Below are positions 55,007 through 61,335 of a stretch of 64,000 bases of DNA, in pieces. Made by a program: the position numbers and the translations under genes. The notes under the pieces were generated by a model, which saw only the letters and a program-made list of their open reading frames with translations, ran no database searches and was not told the DNA's origin. Positions within the stretch are counted from its first letter, which is position 1, and the number at the start of each line of letters is the position of its first letter. The DNA comes from Croceitalea dokdonensis DOKDO 023 (lineage in GTDB: Bacteria; Bacteroidota; Bacteroidia; Flavobacteriales; Flavobacteriaceae): positions 99,501-163,500 of the forward strand of contig NZ_LDJX01000004.1 in NCBI RefSeq assembly GCF_001306415.1, read 5' to 3'.

Positions 55007-55059
55007 TGTTATTATTTAGATTCATTATAAATACTATGAGTCAAATATATTATTTATTT

Positions 55060-55076
55060 TTATTTAGTCTAAATAA
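55060..55076. promoter_or_regulatory. Palindromic candidate operator between divergent iron genes
   Basis: TTATTTAG-T-CTAAATAA is a perfect 8+1+8 palindrome. It sits 54 bp before the receptor ATG and just upstream of a -7-like TATTTTTG (55083-55090) pointing to the gene at 55105. Another TTATTTAG half-site is at 55012-55019, next to the receptor start. The context suggests iron-dependent repression by a Fur- or DtxR-type regulator; which one is inference. Confidence 0.6.
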
Positions 55077-55082
55077 TATTAA

Positions 55083-55090
55083 TATTTTTG
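55083..55090 (+). promoter_or_regulatory. Candidate -7 element for the small gene at 55105
   Basis: TATTTTTG fits TAnnTTTG. It is 27 bp before the second ATG (55117), a normal distance, whereas the first ATG (55105) would leave a very short leader. The palindrome ends 6 bp upstream, so a bound repressor would block it. Confidence 0.5.
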
Positions 55091-55104
55091 AATAGAATTT
55101 TAAA

Positions 55105-55473
55105 TTGGCACACATTATGGCACATGAAGTTTATCCTATTTACAGTAATAATTTCGGCGTGGCTTTTTCATACTGTAGGACATCAAATTCCAATCCAAAA
55201 AAAATTCAAATTGTCTTTAGGGATACCGGCTTACTTCTCACAACGGAAGAGCTATATCGCTTTGCACTCCTTGTAAGGAATGTATTGCTTAAATACCGTA
55301 ATGATGGGTACTGTAGGGCAAGTGACGGATGTAAAAAACTTTTACTGGATACTCCGGCACATCAGATAACCTTGGCTGTTAACTATTATGAGATAGAGGC
55401 CATAGATGATTTAATACAGGGCACTTTATTCCAGTTAAATCTTGACGACTACCTAGAGAACACCCTAAACTAA
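55105..55473 (+). CDS. Small conserved-looking protein (possibly DUF6686-like)
   Basis: This is a 122-residue cytosolic protein; MAHEVYPIYS at 55117 is the more likely start, given the promoter position. It contains GVAFSYC, IQIVFRDTGLLLTTEELYRFALLV, a pair of cysteines (CRASDGCKK) and TPAHQITLAVNYYEIEAIDDLI. The alternation of a Cys-bearing strand, a hydrophobic strand and a helix resembles DUF6686, a small Bacteroidota family often near iron-uptake genes; this match is from memory and uncertain. It is divergent from the siderophore receptor and shares its putative operator. The function is unknown. Confidence 0.65.
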   Translation: MAHIMAHEVYPIYSNNFGVAFSYCRTSNSNPKKIQIVFRDTGLLLTTEELYRFALLVRNVLLKYRNDGYCRASDGCKKLLLDTPAHQITLAVNYYEIEAIDDLIQGTLFQLNLDDYLENTLN

Positions 55474-56343
55474 TTAATGGTAAATAGAAAACAGCTCGGT
55501 GGCCTTGTTATAAGCTGCCTCAAAAGCCATGGCGTTGACGTCACTATTTGCCTTTACGGCCGTAAAATAGGATAGCATTTTTTCCGTGGGCATGTTCCCG
55601 GTGAGTTCATCCTTGGCCATGGGGCATCCACCAAAACCCTGTACTGCCCCATCAAAACGCCTGCAACCTGCCTTATAGGCTGCATCTACTTTTTCATGCC
55701 ATTTGGTGGGCGTGGTATGCAAATGTGCCCCAAATTCAATTTCCGGATATTGGGGAATCAAGTTGGAGAACAAGTAGTCAATTTCTTCAGGTGTTGAAGT
55801 TCCAACAGTATCTGACAACGATAAAATGGTTGCGCCCATGGCAGCAAGCCTTTCCGTCCACTCGCCTACGATATCAACATTCCATGGGTCACCGTAAGGA
55901 TTACCGAACCCCATGGAAATATAAGTAACCACCTTTTTGTTTGCGGTATGGGCAATGTCCAAAATTTCTTGCAATGTGGTCACCGATTCTGCTATGGTCT
56001 TATGGGTATTTCGCATTTGAAAATTTTCTGAAATAGAAAAGGGGTAGCCCAAAAAATCAATGGGTTCATGCAAGCAGGCGCTATTGGCACCTCTTGTGTT
56101 TGCCACGATCGCCAAAAGCTTACTGGTAGTGTTGGATAAATCTAACTGTTCTAAAACCTTGGCGGTATCCACCATTTGTGGAATAGCCTTGGGCGATACA
56201 AAACTGCCAAAATCTATGGTATCAAAGCCGCATCCCAATAAAGACTGGATATATTTCACTTTTTGTCCCGTAGGAATAAAAGTCTTGATGCCTTGCATGG
56301 CATCCCGTGGGCATTCAATTACTTTTACCTTATCGTTAGACAT
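55474..56343 (-). CDS. Hydroxymethylglutaryl-CoA lyase family protein
   Basis: This is a 289-residue TIM-barrel enzyme of the HMGL/DRE-TIM family. It has VIECPRDAMQGI (the catalytic Arg-Asp of the first strand), SLSDTVGTSTPEE, HLHTTPTKW (metal-binding His pair) and GGCPMAKDELTGNMPTE, which contains the signature Cys loop of HMG-CoA lyases. It would cleave HMG-CoA to acetoacetate and acetyl-CoA in leucine breakdown. It lies 15 bp after the LysE gene in the same direction. Its stop is next to the end of the 55105 gene, converging on it. Confidence 0.93.
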   Translation of the reverse strand: MSNDKVKVIECPRDAMQGIKTFIPTGQKVKYIQSLLGCGFDTIDFGSFVSPKAIPQMVDTAKVLEQLDLSNTTSKLLAIVANTRGANSACLHEPIDFLGYPFSISENFQMRNTHKTIAESVTTLQEILDIAHTANKKVVTYISMGFGNPYGDPWNVDIVGEWTERLAAMGATILSLSDTVGTSTPEEIDYLFSNLIPQYPEIEFGAHLHTTPTKWHEKVDAAYKAGCRRFDGAVQGFGGCPMAKDELTGNMPTEKMLSYFTAVKANSDVNAMAFEAAYNKATELFSIYH

Positions 56344-56358
56344 GGTATAAAATTAATG

Positions 56359-56985
56359 TTATTTATCCGATAGGAGCAGATAAACGGCAATTGCCAAAAA
56401 AACGAAGATTTGCATCCATTTAAAAAAGACTGCGGCATGTTGGTTCTTTGTAATAAATCCTTTAAGCTGCCCCGCCATTAGGGCTATGCTGCCAAAAATC
56501 AAAAAGGAAACCGCTATGAACAAAAAGCCAAGCACGTAAAACTGTGCTACACGGCCCATGGCATCACTGAATAGAAACCCAGGAAACAAGGCCAAGAAAA
56601 AGAGCGTGACCTTTGGATTGAGCACATTCATTAAAAAACCGGTTTTAAACAGCCCCCACACACTCTTTTTTGCCGTACTGCTATCCGCTAATTTTATCTT
56701 AGCCTCACTTGCATACACCTTAAAAGCTAGGTATAGGAGGTACCCCGCACCAAAAAGTTTAACCACAAGGAAAAGGGTTTCGTTTTCCTTTAGGATGGCT
56801 GATGCCCCCAGGGCCAATAAGGTAGTATGCACCAAGCAACCGGACATAAGGCCCGCAACTGTGGCCAACCCATATTTTTTGCCATGGACAATACTTTGTA
56901 CCATCACAAAAATGTTATCTGGTCCCGGCGTAATCGCCAAGGCCCCGGTAGCCAGAACAAAGGCAGTAAGGATATCGTAATTCAA
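56359..56985 (-). CDS. LysE/RhtB family amino-acid exporter
   Basis: This 208-residue protein has six hydrophobic helices and the family N-terminus, with ITPGPDNIFVM near residue 20 and GLMSGCLVHTTLLALG in helix 2. NPKVTLFFLALFPGF carries the second conserved NPK motif. It exports amino acids or related small molecules across the inner membrane. The start is TTG (56983-56985); no in-frame ATG precedes the first helix. It is probably cotranscribed with the HMG-CoA lyase gene. Confidence 0.92.
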   Translation of the reverse strand: MNYDILTAFVLATGALAITPGPDNIFVMVQSIVHGKKYGLATVAGLMSGCLVHTTLLALGASAILKENETLFLVVKLFGAGYLLYLAFKVYASEAKIKLADSSTAKKSVWGLFKTGFLMNVLNPKVTLFFLALFPGFLFSDAMGRVAQFYVLGFLFIAVSFLIFGSIALMAGQLKGFITKNQHAAVFFKWMQIFVFLAIAVYLLLSDK

Positions 56986-57071
56986 CCTTTCATTAATTTA
57001 GGCAAGGAAGATAACAATACTACTTCACATTAAACATGAAACCCTTATCTTGGACATAAACACGACAATCA

Positions 57072-57491
57072 ATGAAAAAGTTCATTACCCTTACCAGCCT
57101 ATGTTTTTTACTAACTTTTGTGGCCTGTAAACAGATAGATGGAAAAGTTGAAGAAATAACCACCACTAAAAAAAACATGAGCATGGACAGTGTGTTACGG
57201 CATGTAGTGCTATTTAAATTCAAGGAAAGCACCTCAACGAAACAATTAAAAAAGATGGAGGACGCATTTGGTGACCTCCCCAATAAAATAGAAGAAATCA
57301 AATCTTATGAATGGGGCATCAACACCAGTCCAGAAGGGCTAAATAAAGGACTTACCCACTGTTTTGTGGTCACTTTCCATTCAGAAAGGGACAGGGATAG
57401 CTATTTGCCCCATCCCGCGCATCAAGCTTTTGTTGCCTTGGCCACACCGTTTCTTGAGGATGTTACCGTTGTGGATTTTTGGACCAGATAG
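57072..57491 (+). CDS. Lipoprotein with Dabb (stress-responsive A/B barrel) domain
   Basis: The 139-residue protein has a lipoprotein signal (MKKFITLTSLCFLLTFVACKQ, with a lipobox-like TFVAC). The mature part from about residue 45 is a Dabb ferredoxin-like barrel: LRHVVLFKFKESTSTKQL, YEWGINTSPEGLNKGLTHCFVVTF, HPAHQAFV and VTVVDFW. Dabb proteins are small dimeric barrels of mostly unknown role; a periplasmic lipid-anchored form is common in Bacteroidota. TATCTTGG, about 10 bp upstream of the coding leader, is a weak -7 candidate. Confidence 0.88.
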   Translation: MKKFITLTSLCFLLTFVACKQIDGKVEEITTTKKNMSMDSVLRHVVLFKFKESTSTKQLKKMEDAFGDLPNKIEEIKSYEWGINTSPEGLNKGLTHCFVVTFHSERDRDSYLPHPAHQAFVALATPFLEDVTVVDFWTR

Positions 57492-57545
57492 ATAAGCTAA
57501 CATGCCGTATTTATATTTTAAGCTACCGGCTGTAATTTCCCATGG

Positions 57546-58082
57546 TCACCAGGTATATTTAGGCGGTTCTATACCCTTTAACCTTAAGTAAAGGTTGGCT
57601 TTAGCCCTGTGGTTGGTAAGGTGGTCCTGTACGTAAAATAGCGCAAATGCCCTACTTACGGTATTTCCACTATGGTACATGGTACAGGTTTGGTCCAACT
57701 GCGCCTGGTCTATGGTTCTGATTACGGCCTCCGTGTAGGCAAAGCCTTCTTTAAGGAACGTAATTATTTCTTGCTTGCCCATGCTGGCTGGGTCGGGGGC
57801 ATTGGGCACCACCTCCATGCCTTGCACATAGCGCTGGGTCAGCAGTTTAATGGTATATCCAATATGGACCATCTGTCCCGCAAAGGTTTTGGTTTCCGCT
57901 GTGGGTTGGTACGTATACCCTGCTTCTGGCATGGCCTCAGCTACCTCTAGGCAATGCTTTTGGGCCTCCTGCCAAATTGGTAAATACATTTGGGTGAATT
58001 CAGTTTTGGGCATTTGGAGGTCCTGTGAAAATAGTAGCACCGGCACCATGACCAGCAAAATAGAAATTAAAATGTTTTTCAT
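57546..58082 (-). CDS. Secreted DinB-like protein
   Basis: The 178-residue protein has a signal peptide (MKNILISILLVMVPVLLFSQ) followed by a four-helix DinB fold. Metal-ligand histidines typical of DinB/YfiT are present in QMVHIGYT and in the pair HLTNH. Related cytosolic enzymes are thiol S-transferases (bacillithiol, mycothiol), but the cofactor and substrate of exported forms are unknown. Confidence 0.88.
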   Translation of the reverse strand: MKNILISILLVMVPVLLFSQDLQMPKTEFTQMYLPIWQEAQKHCLEVAEAMPEAGYTYQPTAETKTFAGQMVHIGYTIKLLTQRYVQGMEVVPNAPDPASMGKQEIITFLKEGFAYTEAVIRTIDQAQLDQTCTMYHSGNTVSRAFALFYVQDHLTNHRAKANLYLRLKGIEPPKYTW

Positions 58083-58322
58083 GAAGTTTTGTTAACTGGT
58101 GAATTTCAACGCTTAAATCTTTTACTTTTATTGACCATGGTACCTTTTGGCCTAGGTTAAAAGTTGAATGTAAGTTCGGGTGATTTTGAGAAAAAAAGTA
58201 TGTTGAAGAATCCTTTTAAACCTAAAATTTTTTGATTCACAATGTAAAATTCACTTGTTCCCTCTAGATAACGCAGCGAAATTGCCAAGATTTACCCAAA
58301 TGTACAACAGGTATTTAGCATT

Positions 58323-58877
58323 ATGTTTCAATATTTTATGAAGTTAAGTAGTTTTATCCTTTTTTCTTTGCTAATATTCTTGGTACCTATGGAAACCATA
58401 CTTTTTGACTTTTCAGAAAAAGCAGATGTAAGCGACTGGCAAATTGTAAATGATAATGTCATGGGTGGGCGTTCCAATAGTAAATTGTTGATTAACGATG
58501 CAGGAAACGGGGTGTTCACAGGCACTATTTCATTGGAGAACAATGGCGGCTTTGCCTCTACACGATATAATACGGGCACCTACCCCGTTTTGCCCAACCA
58601 AACCATTAAAATTAGACTTAAAGGGGATGGGCAACGGTATCAATTTAGGGTTAAAAATGATAAACGCGCCTATTGGTCCTATATCCAATATTTTGACACT
58701 TCTGGGGATTGGGAAACCGTCACCATAGCCTTGGGCGCTATGTACCCTACCTATAGGGGACGGAGATTGGAGGCGCCTAACTTTGCAGAAAACCAAATTG
58801 AAGAACTTGGCTTTTTAATCGGGAACAAAAAGGAAGCTACCTTTGCTTTGGAGATTGATTATGTTGCCATTGATTGA
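58323..58877 (+). CDS. CIA30 (complex I intermediate-associated protein 30) family protein
   Basis: The 184-residue protein shows the CIA30/NDUFAF1 pattern: [25 protein letters not shown], the conserved core of the family, followed by jelly-roll strands ([40 protein letters not shown]) and a C-terminal [19 protein letters not shown] hydrophobic N-terminus suggests export. Start options are 58323 or 58338 (MKLSSFILF), the latter giving a better signal sequence. Bacterial members are not tied to complex I assembly; the role is unknown. Its 3' end overlaps pyrD by 19 bp, tail to tail. Confidence 0.88.
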   Translation: MFQYFMKLSSFILFSLLIFLVPMETILFDFSEKADVSDWQIVNDNVMGGRSNSKLLINDAGNGVFTGTISLENNGGFASTRYNTGTYPVLPNQTIKIRLKGDGQRYQFRVKNDKRAYWSYIQYFDTSGDWETVTIALGAMYPTYRGRRLEAPNFAENQIEELGFLIGNKKEATFALEIDYVAID

Positions 58878-59917
58878 GCGGAATCGTTTTCAAGAATGGC
58901 CTTGTTGATACGCTTCACCAAACCGGGACCTTCATAAACAAAACCTGTATACAACTGTACTAGCGATGCCCCCGCCTGTAATTTTTCCAGTGCATCTTTG
59001 GCGGTATGTATACCGCCCACGCCAATAATAGGGAAGGCATGGTTGCTCTTTTCTGCTAAAAACCGAATGACCTCTGTACTTTTTTGGGTCAAGGGTTTGC
59101 CGCTAAGCCCGCCTTTTTCTTCAGCAATTGTTAGGTGTGACTTAAGTCCCTTTCTACTTAACGTGGTATTGGTGGCGATGACCCCATCTATCTGTGTTTC
59201 CTTCACGATGTCTATAATATCCATTAACTGCTCCGCTGTTAAATCTGGCGCTATCTTTAATAATATAGGTTTTTCCTTGACCTTATTTGTGGCGGCGTTC
59301 AGGGTATTGGCACGTTTTAATTTTAAAAGGATGTTCGATAAAGGCTTTTTGTCCTGCAGTTCCCTAAGACCCGGTGTATTGGGGGAACTTACATTGACCA
59401 CAAAATAATCCACATAGGGAAACAAGGCATCAAAACAAATTAAATAGTCCTTTGCGGCATCCGTATTGGCCGTAACTTTATTTTTTCCAATATTCCCACC
59501 TACGATTACCCTGTGTTTCTTTTTAAGACGTTCCACTGCATCAAAAACACCTTTGTTATTAAAACCCATCCTATTGATGATGCCCTCATCGTCCAGCAAC
59601 CTAAAAAGTCTCTTTTTTGGATTGCCTTCTTGGGGCTTTGGTGTAAGTGTCCCAATTTCAACAAAACCAAAACCGAAGTCTGAAAATTCATTGTAGAGAA
59701 CAGCGTCCTTGTCAAATCCTGCTGCTAGGCCCACCGGATTGTCAAATTCTATCCCAAACACCTTTCGTTTTAGTCGCTTGTCCTTAATGACGAACATGCT
59801 CCTAAAGAAGCCTGACAGTCCCAAACGGCTAAAAATCCGAATCATGGCAAACGAAAAGTGATGCGCAGTTTCCGCATCCAATAAGAAAACCAAAGGTCTA
59901 ATGAAGTATTTGTACAC
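58859..59917 (-). CDS. pyrD: Dihydroorotate dehydrogenase (quinone), class 2
   Basis: This enzyme oxidises dihydroorotate to orotate in pyrimidine synthesis, passing electrons to membrane quinones. I chose the GTG start at 59917 ([16 protein letters not shown], 352 residues), which matches the usual family N-terminus, over a TTG 21 bp upstream. Key parts are [64 protein letters not shown] (catalytic Ser region), LLKIAPDLT and [14 protein letters not shown] (FMN phosphate loop). An N-terminal amphipathic helix for membrane association is present, as in class 2 enzymes. Confidence 0.97.
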   Translation of the reverse strand: MYKYFIRPLVFLLDAETAHHFSFAMIRIFSRLGLSGFFRSMFVIKDKRLKRKVFGIEFDNPVGLAAGFDKDAVLYNEFSDFGFGFVEIGTLTPKPQEGNPKKRLFRLLDDEGIINRMGFNNKGVFDAVERLKKKHRVIVGGNIGKNKVTANTDAAKDYLICFDALFPYVDYFVVNVSSPNTPGLRELQDKKPLSNILLKLKRANTLNAATNKVKEKPILLKIAPDLTAEQLMDIIDIVKETQIDGVIATNTTLSRKGLKSHLTIAEEKGGLSGKPLTQKSTEVIRFLAEKSNHAFPIIGVGGIHTAKDALEKLQAGASLVQLYTGFVYEGPGLVKRINKAILENDSAQSMAT

Positions 59918-59974
59918 GCAGCTAAATTTTGTGGACAAAAATAGAAACTCTTCACCCAGAATTTTATAAAAAAG

Positions 59975-60409
59975 CTATTTTTCGTCAACTAGCACTGGAA
60001 CAAAAATGGGATTTCTTGATATTTGCCGGCATAGCTTTAAATACGTGGTATACTGTTCTGGACTAAAGGTGGAGAGCATGCGTTTATCCAAACGGTATGC
60101 GTTAGCCTTCATACTATCTAACAACACCTTGTACTTGTAAGACATGGCCAGTAAATCTTCCACTGAGGCCTGAGCATTGTTTTTTAATAGTCCTTCCGCC
60201 CTTAATGCAAAAAGCTCATTGCGGTACCTTAGTTCCGCACCCCAATTTTTAAGGTTCTTTTTTTGCGTGTCCGTTAGCTGAAAAATAGCCTCAATAGCTT
60301 TGGCCTTATCACTGCCTGTCCCAAGATAACAAACTTCTTGGGCGTATGTAACTTGTGAGAGCATTAGGAGCACGCAAAAGCTTGGGAGGCCATGGGGGAA
60401 ATACTTCAT
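59975..60409 (-). CDS. Secreted helical protein with LTxxQ-like motifs
   Basis: The 144-residue protein has a signal peptide (MKYFPHGLPSFCVLLMLSQVTYAQ). The mature part is almost entirely helical, with FQLTDTQKKNLKNW near the start and STFSPEQYTTYLKL near the end, which resemble the paired LTxxQ motifs of the CpxP/Spy periplasmic chaperones. The two motifs are about 75 residues apart, as in those proteins. Assignment to that family is a guess from pattern; the function is unknown. Confidence 0.75.
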   Translation of the reverse strand: MKYFPHGLPSFCVLLMLSQVTYAQEVCYLGTGSDKAKAIEAIFQLTDTQKKNLKNWGAELRYRNELFALRAEGLLKNNAQASVEDLLAMSYKYKVLLDSMKANAYRLDKRMLSTFSPEQYTTYLKLCRQISRNPIFVPVLVDEK

Positions 60410-60613
60410 TTAGGCGGTTAATTGCAAGAATCAAAAATAAACATTACGCTTTATCAAAGGTAATAAAGCCCAAGATTGGATGGAATATGCCTTACATAGT
60501 GCAAGAAACTGTTAGAATTTTCAATCACTTATTACCAAAGGCTTATTTTTTGAAGCCATACATAGTATGATATGAGCTGTTTTTCTTGGTATTTGGGCTT
60601 TAATGGTAACAGG

Positions 60614-60650
60614 TTAAAAAACAAAAAGTGAACCGCTTGCACGATTCACT
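60614..60650 (-). terminator. Terminator of tRNA-Pro
   Basis: On the minus strand AGTGAATCG-tgcaag-CGGTTCACT (9-bp stem with one G-U pair) is followed by TTTTTGTTTTTT. It lies just 3' of the tRNA gene. Confidence 0.85.
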
Positions 60651-60661
60651 TTCTTAAATAG

Positions 60662-60736
60662 TCGGGATGACAGGATTTGAACCTGCGACCCCACGCCCCC
60701 CAGGCGTGTGCGCTAACCGGGCTGCGCCACATCCCG
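60662..60736 (-). tRNA. tRNA-Pro (anticodon GGG)
   Basis: The 75-base cloverleaf reads CGGGATG (acceptor), GCGC...GCGC (D stem), CACGC-CTGGGGG-GCGTG (anticodon arm), GCAGG-TTCAAAT-CCTGT (T arm), CATCCCG and discriminator A. The anticodon in loop CTGGGGG is GGG, decoding proline CCC/CCU. The 3' CCA is not encoded and must be added by the nucleotidyltransferase. Confidence 0.97.
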
Positions 60737-60772
60737 AAATAATCCAAAAGGCAAACCTTTTAAAATCGTCTG

Positions 60773-60780
60773 CGAAAATA
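60773..60780 (-). promoter_or_regulatory. Candidate -7 element for tRNA-Pro
   Basis: TATTTTCG on the minus strand is one base from TAnnTTTG and lies 36 bp before the mature tRNA 5' end. No -33 TTG is clearly placed. Confidence 0.35.
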
Positions 60781-60836
60781 AGCATTAAAATAGTTATGGA
60801 AATAATGGAATTGAGATTTTTATTTGGACGAAACCA

Positions 60837-61181
60837 TTAGTTTCCTACCAAAAACTCGCGAATATCCAAGTAAAAGCTTTCCCTGGCTACCGGAGAATCC
60901 TGCTCTGGATGAAATAAAAAATAGCTAATGGTCTGCTTTTGACAAAATTCCTCTATCGTATTTCCATTCCAAAGGTGATAACTGACCAATAACGTATTGT
61001 AGTCAATAGCGTAAGGTTTTGAGGTGGCGTCCGATGTATTCAATAGAATACTTAGGCTAACCATCGCCTGTTCATTTGGTTCTTGGTGATGAGCAAATAA
61101 AAAAGAAAATTCTTCGGAAAATGGTTCAACGTTCATTCTGTATAAACTAAAGTCAGTGTTCGTATGGCTATTTACCTTCAC
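60837..61181 (-). CDS. Hypothetical small protein
   Basis: This 114-residue frame has no recognised domain. It is acidic and aromatic-rich (FSEEFSFLFAHHQEPNEQAM, SYHLWNGNTIEEFC, FYLDIREFL) with no signal peptide. The internal Met at 61136 (MNVEPFSEEF) is an alternative start. It lies between the tRNA-Pro gene and the end of the second adhesin gene, with no long competing frame. Coding status is likely but not certain; no function can be given. Confidence 0.55.
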   Translation of the reverse strand: MKVNSHTNTDFSLYRMNVEPFSEEFSFLFAHHQEPNEQAMVSLSILLNTSDATSKPYAIDYNTLLVSYHLWNGNTIEEFCQKQTISYFLFHPEQDSPVARESFYLDIREFLVGN

Positions 61182-61335
61182 AAATTACAGGATATTGTCC
61201 ATTACAAAACTGCAAAAAAAGTTGAAGGGTTTAAATGTATTGTTGAACAGCCAAAATAAAACGTTGAATGGTTTTTTATTAACAATACTTTGCCTACAAA
61301 CAAACTTAATCCCAAAAACAAGTGGCAAACCTGCC

